Source of the DNA: Tragulus kanchil
Taxonomy: Eukaryota; Chordata; Mammalia; Artiodactyla; Tragulidae
NCBI GenBank assembly: GCA_022376925.1
Contig: JAIOJX010000001.1
Location: forward strand, 2,761,501-2,825,500
Direction of reading: 5' to 3'
DNA length: 64,000 nucleotides
The notes under the pieces: generated by a model
Databases searched by the model: none
Told to the model about the DNA's origin: nothing
What the model saw: only the letters and a program-made list of their open reading frames with translations
Shown: one piece after another, positions 55,366 to 64,000 of the stretch
Position numbering within the stretch: position 1 is the stretch's first letter
How the letters are laid out: every line of letters starts with the position of its first letter
Translations under genes and position numbers: made by a program

Positions 55366-57870
55366 CATGAAAAATCAACTGATGATCTTATTGAGGATCC
55401 CTTAACATGTGATGAATCTTTTGCGGCTTTCAAGATTCTCTCTTTGTCTTTCAACGATTTGATTACAATGTGTCTTGGGGTGGGTTGCTTTTGAATTTAA
55501 CCAACTTGGCATTTGTATGTCTTTCTCTGTATTTGGGAAGATTTTGGCTATTGTATCTTTAAACGTTCTTTCTGTTCCTTGCTGTCTCTCCTCTTTCTCT
55601 GAGACACCTCTTATGCAGACGTCCCACAGGTCTCTTAGACTTATTTATCTATTTATTACCATCTTAAAGTGTGCACTTTAGTGGCATTTAATACATTCAC
55701 ATTGTTGTGCCACCATTACATTATCTAGGTCCAATATACAATGTCACCTCGGTAGGAAAGCCCATACCTAGTGCTTCCTATTCTCCCTTTCCCAGGCTCC
55801 GAGCATCCACTGATTTGCTTTCTGTGCCTATGGATTTACCTATTCCTGATATTTCATATCCCTGAAATGATGCAGAATGTGGCGTTTGTGTCTGTTTCCT
55901 TTCATTTAGCATTACATTAAGATTCACTCATGTTGTAACATTTATCACTATTCTGTTTCAATGACACAGCCTCATTTTATTTATCCATTCATCTGTTGAT
56001 AGACATTTTCAGTTTGTTTTCATCTTTTCTCTATTGTGAATAGTACTGCTGTGACAATTCCTGTATAATTTTTAATTTAAACCCTGGTTTTGTTTCTTCC
56101 AGTTTCTCAGGAGTGTACTGCGGAGTCAATAGTAATTTTTTTTCTTTTTTTTTTTAGTCTATACTAATTTTGTTTACTCTTCTCTATGGCAGCTGAGTCT
56201 TTTTGCATTCTCATCAATAGTATCTGAGGGTTATAATTTCCCCTCATCCTTACCAGCAACTGTTATTTTCTTTTATTTTTCTTTATAGGCATCTTAGTGG
56301 GTGTGAGATGTTATCTTATTATGGTTTGATTTGCACTTCCATAATGACCATTTTCATGTGTTTGTTGGTCATTTATATATCTTCTTTGAGGAAATGGCTA
56401 TTCAATTCCTTTGCTCATTTTAAAAGAAAGCAAGAAACTTTAATTTTGGCGGTATTTTCAATTCCTTTGCCATTTGTATGTCTTTCTCTGTATTTGGGAA
56501 GATTTTGGCTATTGTATCTTTAAACGTTCTTTCTGTTCCTTGCTGTCTCTCCTCTTTCTCTGAGACACCTCTTATGCAGACGTCCCACAGGTCTCTTAGA
56601 CTTATTTATCTATTTATTACCATCTTAAAGTGTGCACTTTAGTGGCATTTAATACATTCACATTGTTGTGCCACCATTACATTATCTAGGTCCAATATAC
56701 AATGTCACCTCGGTAGGAAAGCCCATACCTAGTGCTTCCTATTCTCCCTTTCCCAGGCTCCGAGCATCCACTGATTTGCTTTCTGTGCCTATGGATTTAC
56801 CTATTCCTGATATTTCATATCCCTGAAATGATGCAGAATGTGGCGTTTGTGTCTGTTTCCTTTCATTTAGCATTACATTAAGATTCACTCATGTTGTAAC
56901 ATTTATCACTATTCTGTTTCAATGACACAGCCTCATTTTATTTATCCATTCATCTGTTGATAGACATTTTCAGTTTGTTTTCATCTTTTCTCTATTGTGA
57001 ATAGTACTGCTGTGACAATTCCTGTATAATTTTTAATTTAAACCCTGGTTTTGTTTCTTCCAGTTTCTCAGGAGTGTACTGCGGAGTCAATAGTAATTTT
57101 TTTTCTTTTTTTTTTTAGTCTATACTAATTTTGTTTACTCTTCTCTATGGCAGCTGAGTCTTTTTGCATTCTCATCAATAGTATCTGAGGGTTATAATTT
57201 CCCCTCATCCTTACCAGCAACTGTTATTTTCTTTTATTTTTCTTTATAGGCATCTTAGTGGGTGTGAGATGTTATCTTATTATGGTTTGATTTGCACTTC
57301 CATAATGACCATTTTCATGTGTTTGTTGGTCATTTATATATCTTCTTTGAGGAAATGGCTATTCAATTCCTTTGCTCATTTTAAAAGAAAGCAAGAAACT
57401 TTATGGGATCTTTTTTTTAACAGCATAAAGCTGTTAAATGAGATATAATTTTTGCGTGCCATAAAATATACCATTTGACCATCTTTTAATTATGTTGCTT
57501 TTCTTATTAATTTTTAAGACAGCTTTTTATATTTTGGAGACACTAGATCCTTATCAGATATGTTAGCAGATATTTCCTCTCATTTATAGGCTGTCTTTTC
57601 ATTCTACTTGTGTCATTTGATGAACAAATGGGTTTAAATTTGAGTCCAGTTTTTCTGTCTTTCCTTCTGTTTCACATGCTTTTGGTGTTTCAAGGAAGCC
57701 ATCACCTAATCTATGTTTGTGAAGGGTTACCACTGTTTTTTCTTCTAAGGTTTTTATAGCTTTGCCTCTTATATTAGGTCTTTGATCTGCTTCGGATGAA
57801 GTTTTGTATACGATGCATGGAGAGGATGCTTCTTCCTTCTCTTGCATGTGGATGTTCAGTTTCTCTAGCA
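55366..57870 (-). mobile_element. Old LINE-1 (L1M) pieces, partly duplicated
   Basis: 55366-55630 continues the host L1. 55640-57870 is an antisense L1 3' UTR and ORF2 end ('attacattatctaggtccaatatac', 'tttatccattcatctgttgatag', 'ctgcttcggatgaagttttgtatacg'). Confidence 0.7.
55510..57404. repeat. Direct tandem duplication 17 (unit 961 bp)
   Basis: Copy 1 is 55510-56470 and copy 2 is 56471-57404. This is the only unit clearly shorter than 1.04 kb. Copy 1 ends in an extra non-matching stretch (56442-56470). Confidence 0.94.
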
Positions 57871-58247
57871 GGACTGTTCAATTCCCTTCATTTTTCACCC
57901 CCTTTTCCTCTTCAGACTATAAAAATTTAATTGAATTCTCTTCAAGCTTGATGATTCACTTTTCTCCTGTTCAAATCTACTGTTGAACCTTTCTATTGAA
58001 TTTTTCATTCCAGTCATTATGTTTTCAACTTCAGAATTTATCATTTCTATCTTCTTGTTGATGTTTGTCTACTTAGTGACACATTGTTCTGATTTTCCTT
58101 ACTTCTCTGAGCAGTGAATTTGAAGTCTCTGTCTAGTAAGTCCAATGTCTAGGCCTCATCAAGGACAGTTGCTATTAATTTCCTTTTTGCCTGTGCATGA
58201 GTCATACTTTCTTGTATAACTACATTTCTTGTTGGTTTTTTTTTTTC

Positions 58248-60415
58248 CTTAGTAATGTGAACATTTTGAATATTACAGTGTGTGGACTCTGAAGATCACA
58301 TTCTTCCCCCTCCCCAGGGTTTGTTGTTCTTGCCTTTTTGAGGGGTTATAGTGTTTTATTTGTTTAGTGGCTCTTGTAAACAATTTTCTAAAAACTGTAT
58401 TCTTTTTCCTTAGGTCTCTTAGGCCTCTGTTTTGTTAGTCAGCTAGTAATTTCACAGAAATTTTACTTAAACACTGAGAACTAAAAATTAATATGTTCTG
58501 GCTCTCCTGATTTCCCTGGACTTGGAGTTGAGACTCCTCACTCAGCTACTGCTGGTGCCCTGTCCACAGCAATGGGAATCATCACGTCAGACTGGATGGA
58601 AGTTCCAACTTTTTACGTGGTTTTTTGCTGGCCCGTGCTGCTGGCGGGCTAGTGTTTGTGGAGGTTGGCTAGGGTGGCGCAGGTATTGTCAGTAACTTTT
58701 CTATATGGTTAGGCTGTCCCTTTTCTCATCCTTTGTCTAGACAGAACAACCTTTGGGTGTTTTGTCTACTTCTGTTGGTGGTTCTTGGTTGCAGGCTTTC
58801 CTAGTACCTAGTTTGGAATAATTGGGAGCTAAACAGAAAATGCAGGAACTCATTGCCATGTTGGTCCATAAGTCCCAAGGTCCCTAGGCAATCTGCCTTT
58901 TTCTTTCTAACTTGCAGTGCCCTCCAGTGATTTCTGTTGTGCTAATGTCTAGTGTTTTAGTTATAATAACTTGGAAGAAACGAATCTATTTTTGTCTGGT
59001 GACAGAAATTCTGTTATATTTTTAGAGAGTATTTGCTGTAGTATTTATTTTCTGGCTGAGGGTTAAAGTGGAAGCAGATCACCTTAATCTGATCAGAGAC
59101 TGAGATGCATCAAGGATGAAGTTTTTTGTCTATTTGTTTAGGCTGTTTTTTTTTTTTTTGCTTGTTTCTTTGTTTTGCTGAGGCATTATATGTTTGTGAC
59201 TCAGCCTTATTCTTTGTGTAGTTCTTTAGCATCTTAGCTGAAATCTGGGGCATTTAATCAGAGACTCTGCATGTTCTTGGACTTCAAGCTCCAGTAAACT
59301 ACTTAGAACTCTGCTTGGCTTGTTACTTTCAGTCTTAGTAATGTGAACATTTTGAATATTACAGTGTGTGGACTCTGAAGATCACATTCTTCCCCCTCCC
59401 CAGGGTTTGTTGTTCTTGCCTTTTTGAGGGGTTATAGTGTTTTATTTGTTTAGTGGCTCTTGTAAACAATTTTCTAAAAACTGTATTCTTTTCCTTAGGT
59501 CTCTTAGGCCTCTGTTTTGTTAGTCAGCTAGTAATTTCACAGAAATTTTACTTAAACACTGAGAACTAAAAATTAATATGTTCTGGCTCTCCTGATTTCC
59601 CTGGACTTGGAGTTGAGACTCCTCACTCAGCTACTGCTGGTGCCCTGTCCACAGCAATGGGAATCATCACGTCAGACTGGATGGAAGTTCCAACTTTTTA
59701 CGTGGTTTTTTGCTGGCCCGTGCTGCTGGCGGGCTAGTGTTTGTGGAGGTTGGCTAGGGTGGCGCAGGTATTGTCAGTAACTTTTCTATATGGTTAGGCT
59801 GTCCCTTTTCTCATCCTTTGTCTAGACAGAACAACCTTTGGGTGTTTTGTCTACTTCTGTTGGTGGTTCTTGGTTGCAGGCTTTCCTAGTACCTAGTTTG
59901 GAATAATTGGGAGCTAAACAGAAAATGCAGGAACTCATTGCCATGTTGGTCCATAAGTCCCAAGGTCCCTAGGCAATCTGCCTTTTTCTTTCTAACTTGC
60001 AGTGCCCTCCAGTGATTTCTGTTGTGCTAATGTCTAGTGTTTTAGTTATAATAACTTGGAAGAAACGAATCTATTTTTGTCTGGTGACAGAAATTCTGTT
60101 ATATTTTTAGAGAGTATTTGCTGTAGTATTTATTTTCTGGCTGAGGGTTAAAGTGGAAGCAGATCACCTTAATCTGATCAGAGACTGAGATGCATCAAGG
60201 ATGAAGTTTTTTGTCTATTTGTTTAGGCTGTTTTTTTTTTTTTTTTTGCTTGTTTCTTTGTTTTGCTGAGGCATTATATGTTTGTGACTCAGCCTTATTC
60301 TTTGTGTAGTTCTTTAGCATCTTAGCTGAAATCTGGGGCATTTAATCAGAGACTCTGCATGTTCTTGGACTTCAAGCTCCAGTAAACTACTTAGAACTCT
60401 GCTTGGCTTGTTATC
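58248..60415. repeat. Direct tandem duplication 18 (unit 1086 bp)
   Basis: Copy 1 is 58248-59333 and copy 2 is 59334-60415. Differences are homopolymer lengths: the T-run at 59145 is 4 bases shorter than the one at 60231, and the T-run before 'ccttagg' differs by one. Confidence 0.95.
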
Positions 60416-62535
60416 ATTTTCACAGACCTTTTCTGCTTGTATTCTCCAGCATGGCCATTTAGAGATCAGTAATTCCCTCCAGAAAACAATTTAGCTCCAA
60501 CTATCAGAACCAGTTTCTCTGCTCTTCTCCTTTCTCCTAAATCTTGTTTTTAAAATCTGAGTGATTTGAATCCCACAAATTTGATTTTAGTCTCACCATC
60601 TCCATGAGACTGTGAAAAGTTTTGTTTAGCTTCTTTATCTCTTAGTAGCTACTTTCTGCTTAAATATTTTTTTTTTAGTGTTTTTCTCTTAATTACCAGT
60701 CAGCTAAGTCCTACAGGGGCTAAGAAGTGTATTACATCGGATTTTCCTCAGTGTGATTTCCTTCATTCCAAGATCTTTGCCCCTTGAATTCTAATTATCT
60801 TGTTAGCTCTTAGGTGGAATAGCGCATCGTATTTTACCCCAGTTTTCTAGATTTTCTTGGTGGGTTCATTGATCTGTTGTATAAAGTTGTTCCTCACAGT
60901 CATAAGAAGATCCTAGTAAATTTTATAGTTTTCTTTAAGTAGATTTTAAAATATATTTTATTCTATGTACTTCTCAATTTTAATAGCTTTGCTGTCAGGA
61001 TGAATGTTCATTTTTTATTACATTTTCTAACTGGTTAATACTGGTATTTATAAAAGATATTGACTAAATGTACTTGGATCTACTGTTGGTCCATCTTATG
61101 GTAAATATTTTATTTATTCCATTGCAAACTGATAGTTTTTTCTCTTTTCTGTTATTTATTCATTTTCCTTATCTTGATTCATTGCTATGATTTTATAATA
61201 ACATACTAAATAGTAGTGATGTTAACAATCAATTTTATCTCCTTCCTCACTTTATTGCGAATTCTTTTAATGTTTCATTATGAAGTATGAAGATTTCTGT
61301 AGACTTCATAAGAATATCTTTTGCTGAATAGGGATTTTTCAAAAAATATTCCTTAAGATAAGTTACTTCTTTGAACAGGTCAAAGTATTAAGTTTTAAAA
61401 TGTCCCATTTCTTCTTGAAATGTTTTCAAGGTCAAAGTTTTTTATTCAGAGACTCTGCATGTTCTTGGACTTCAAGCTCCAGTAAACTACTTAGAACTCT
61501 GCTTGGCTTGTTATCATTTTCACAGACCTTTTCTGCTTGTATTCTCCAGCATGGCCATTTAGAGATCAGTAATTCCCTCCAGAAAACAATTTAGCTCCAA
61601 CTATCAGAACCAGTTTCTCTGCTCTTCTCCTTTCTCCTAAATCTTGTTTTTAAAATCTGAGTGATTTGAATCCCACAAATTTGATTTTAGTCTCACCATC
61701 TCCATGAGACTGTGAAAAGTTTTGTTTAGCTTCTTTATCTCTTAGTAGCTACTTTCTGCTTAAATATTTTTTTTTTAGTGTTTTTCTCTTAATTACCAGT
61801 CAGCTAAGTCCTACAGGGGCTAAGAAGTGTATTACATCGGATTTTCCTCAGTGTGATTTCCTTCATTCCAAGATCTTTGCCCCTTGAATTCTAATTATCT
61901 TGTTAGCTCTTAGGTGGAATAGCGCATACGTATTTTACCCCAGTTTTCTAGATTTTCTTGGTGGGTTCATTGATCTGTTGTATAAAGTTGTTCCTCACAG
62001 TCATAAGAAGATCCTAGTAAATTTTATAGTTTTCTTTAAGTAGATTTTAAAATATATTTTATTCTATGTACTTCTCAATTTTAATAGCTTTGCTGTCAGG
62101 ATGAATGTTCATTTTTTATTACATTTTCTAACTGGTTAATACTGGTATTTATAAAAGATATTGACTAAATGTACTTGGATCTACTGTTGGTCCATCTTAT
62201 GGTAAATATTTTATTTATTCCATTGCAAACTGATAGTTTTTTCTCTTTTCTGTTATTTATTCATTTTCCTTATCTTGATTCATTGCTATGATTTTATAAT
62301 AACATACTAAATAGTAGTGATGTTAACAATCAATTTTATCTCCTTCCTCACTTTATTGCGAATTCTTTTAATGTTTCATTATGAAGTATGAAGATTTCTG
62401 TAGACTTCATAAGAATATCTTTTGCTGAATAGGGATTTTTCAAAAAATATTCCTTAAGATAAGTTACTTCTTTGAACAGGTCAAAGTATTAAGTTTTATA
62501 AACACTGTCCCATTTCTTCTTGAAATGTTTTTCAA
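60345..62535. repeat. Direct tandem duplication 19 (unit about 1100 bp)
   Basis: Copy 1 is 60345-61444 and copy 2 is 61445-62535. It overlaps the end of duplication 18, so 'cagagactctgcatgttcttgg' occurs three times (59263, 60347 and 61447). Copy 1 lacks bases near its end ('agttttaaaatgtccc' against 'agttttataaacactgtccc'). Confidence 0.95.
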
Positions 62536-62540
62536 GTTTT

Positions 62541-62990
62541 CACTAAAATGCAACCTTCTCTAGCTTTATAGTTTGTTCTTTCTAAATCGTGATTATGTTC
62601 TCATTCTCCAATTTGCCAACAGCACAGTAGTTATATGCTGTTTCAGTTATTTAGTTCTTCCTTAGGGTAAATGTTAGTTATTTTTTGTTTATCCCCTTGA
62701 GAACTTTTTGTTTTTCAAAAATATCTATATCCCCATTCTTGGTACAGTACCTGTCCCATGTTATATAGTCAATAATTTTTGTAGAATTAATATTTTTGTC
62801 ATGATATTTAGCTGTCAATATTCTTATATTCCTTTTTTATTACCCAAGAATTGGTAGGGTTGGGAGTTTCTTGTCCTAAGCACTGTTTAGACCTAGGAAA
62901 GTAAAGGTAAATATGGACCAGGTGCTGCTGAAGTTCCTACTTTTTCCCAGTTGATATTTCTCTGAATTGAATATTAGATCCAAAACTTGA
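62541..62990. other. Single-copy AT-rich sequence
   Basis: No repeat or gene recognised. It may include the last traces of the old L1. Confidence 0.4.
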
Positions 62991-62994
62991 GTCA

Positions 62995-63110
62995 CTGTCT
63001 AGCTCATCTGATTCATATTGCATATGAGGAAACTGAGGTCCAATATAGGAAGTCAGTTGCCCAGAATTCAGTTGCCCAAAATTCAGAGCTAAAATTAAAT
63101 TTATTCAATG
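62995..63110 (-). mobile_element. MIR SINE, ancient
   Basis: Antisense MIR core 'catatgaggaaactgaggtcc' followed by 'agtcagttgcccagaattcag'. The 'cagttgcccaaaattcag' part is a local repeat of the preceding 16 bp or so. Confidence 0.75.
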
Positions 63111-63330
63111 GATTTATCTGTGTAGAAAAAAGAGATGACATCATACAGACATTGTTTGTCTTTGCTCTGTGGTAATTGCTGTGAATTCCCTACTGTCAAT
63201 CCTTCACTTGACCTGTAGACAATGTGCAACAGCCAGGTAAAGACTAACATGGGCTTAGAGTTTCGGCCTATTCTTCAGGAGAGGAAGAACAGGTTTACTT
63301 TCAGCACCTTCTCTAACAGCAGGTTCTACC

Positions 63331-63402
63331 TTCAGTTCAGTTGAGTTCAGTCGCTCAGCCTTGTCTGTCTGACAGTGACCCTGTGGCTCACTCTGTATGA
63401 AC
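63331..63402 (-). mobile_element. Bov-A / Bov-tA SINE fragment
   Basis: 'ttcagttcagttgagttcagtc' and 'gctcagccttgtctgtctgac' match the tail side of a Bov-A SINE. It breaks off after about 70 bp. Confidence 0.7.
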
Positions 63403-64000
63403 AACATTCCGGGGATCCTGTACTATTGTGTTTCTGGATTTGAACAGATGAGAGTACCTTGGCTAGACTGTTTTTGTTGCCTGCAGTTGCTTTCTGTCTT
63501 TACATATCATATTGGATTTATATCTGAGTTTCTTGCACTTCACAGGAAAGAGCTTTTGGGAGGGGTTTGCGAATGAGCTGAAGAAGCAGGAAGCAGAGAG
63601 GATTAATGGATTTGGCTGAAACCAGAACACCCTGGATTTAAGAACTACATGGTTTTTGAACTTTAGACACCTATATCAGATTTCTAAATCCCTAAGTACT
63701 GATTTGAACATGGCCTTATCCAAATGTCTCTGTCCTGTAGTTTCCACTGATCTATTAGAGTGGTTCCCCAGCAAACCCCTTGTGAAATTATATTACTTGT
63801 AAATACTCAGTATTCATTTCCTGTGCTACACTGGATGAATCAAACCACAACTTGGCCAAAAGGTACTTCCCTCTATTCCAATAGTATAACTGAATTCTTA
63901 TTATACTAACTCCTTCAGAAAGTATTCACTTTTTAAGTAAGCTATGGACATAACTCTTGAAGTTTTGGATTCAGTCCCTCTCTGACACTTAGAAGTTATT
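63403..64000. other. Single-copy sequence, nothing recognised
   Basis: No open frame or repeat that I can support. Confidence 0.4.

Larger units (their letters stand above)
57871..62540 (-). mobile_element. Old LINE-1 (L1ME-like) 3' region, duplicated twice
   Basis: 'gtccaatgtctaggcctcatcaagg', 'ttgcctgtgcatgagtcatac' and 'gaatattacagtgtgtggactctg' follow the long 3' region of old L1ME elements in antisense. The part after about 60420 fits the same type, but with less certainty. Confidence 0.55.

Noticed and set aside
1949..62535. A satellite array or segmental-duplication family
   Set aside because: The 19 duplicated units are different from each other and each occurs only two or three times, so there is no shared monomer.
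1949..62535. Direct repeats as a CRISPR-like or integron-like array
   Set aside because: The units are about 1.1 kb without spacers, in mammalian repeat-rich DNA. No associated genes are present.
1..64000. A BovB (RTE) LINE
   Set aside because: BovB is common in ruminants and was looked for, but I could not identify a BovB reverse transcriptase or a clear BovB 3' end. The C-rich 3' ends here fit ruminant L1 better.

Overview
The window is nuclear DNA of a ruminant (order Artiodactyla). The diagnostic evidence is a series of tRNA-headed Bov-tA / Bov-A2 SINEs, CHR-type tRNA-Glu SINEs, and LINE-1 copies whose 3' ends match the ruminant L1 type. I see no functional protein-coding exon. The open frames in the window are LINE-1 ORF2 remnants, shadows of SINEs, or retropseudogenes. 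The base composition is AT-rich and the stretch looks like a gene desert or a large intron packed with LINE-1, most of it on the minus strand.

The dominant and least expected structure is a set of 19 direct tandem duplications. Almost all have a unit of about 1.05-1.13 kb (one is 961 bp), and each has a different sequence content. They are spread from 1.9 to 62.5 kb. The two copies of each pair are nearly identical and differ mainly by homopolymer or single-base indels. Their ends ignore the boundaries of LINEs, SINEs and pseudogenes, and several junctions carry a short scrambled stretch. Some duplications overlap their neighbours, so parts occur three times. Together they add roughly 20 kb, about a third of the window. 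I read this as overlapping sequence tiles joined end to end without merging the overlap (assembly artefact), not as biology. If so, the real locus is about 43-44 kb.

Layout. 0-5 kb: two Bov-tA SINEs, an old MIR and a LINE-2 3' end. 5-20 kb: stacked minus-strand LINE-1s of several ages, including a younger ruminant L1 (about 8.8-12.4 kb) that carries a still younger CHR-type SINE with a perfect 14-bp target duplication. 20-27 kb: old repeats and SINEs. 27.6-30 kb: an ALYREF (THOC4, mRNA export factor) retropseudogene split by about 490 bp of other sequence. 30.8-31.4 kb: a CpG-rich segment that looks like a broken GATAD2 (p66, NuRD subunit) retrocopy. 31.7-34.2 kb: an L1 3' end, MIRs and a second young CHR-type SINE. 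35-50 kb: old L1s, a CHR-1 SINE, a third young CHR-type SINE and a small hAT-like DNA transposon. 51.2 and 52.3 kb: a tailless 7SK RNA retropseudogene, present twice only because of the tandem duplication. 53.8-55.35 kb: a ruminant L1 with a classic twin-priming 5' inversion and a 17-bp target duplication. 55.4-62.5 kb: old L1M 3' regions. 62.5-64 kb: mostly single-copy sequence with a MIR and a SINE fragment.

No genes act together here. The biology is retrotransposition, LINE-1 machinery having mobilised itself, SINEs, mRNAs and 7SK RNA. Family names are from memory of consensus sequences. No database search was possible.
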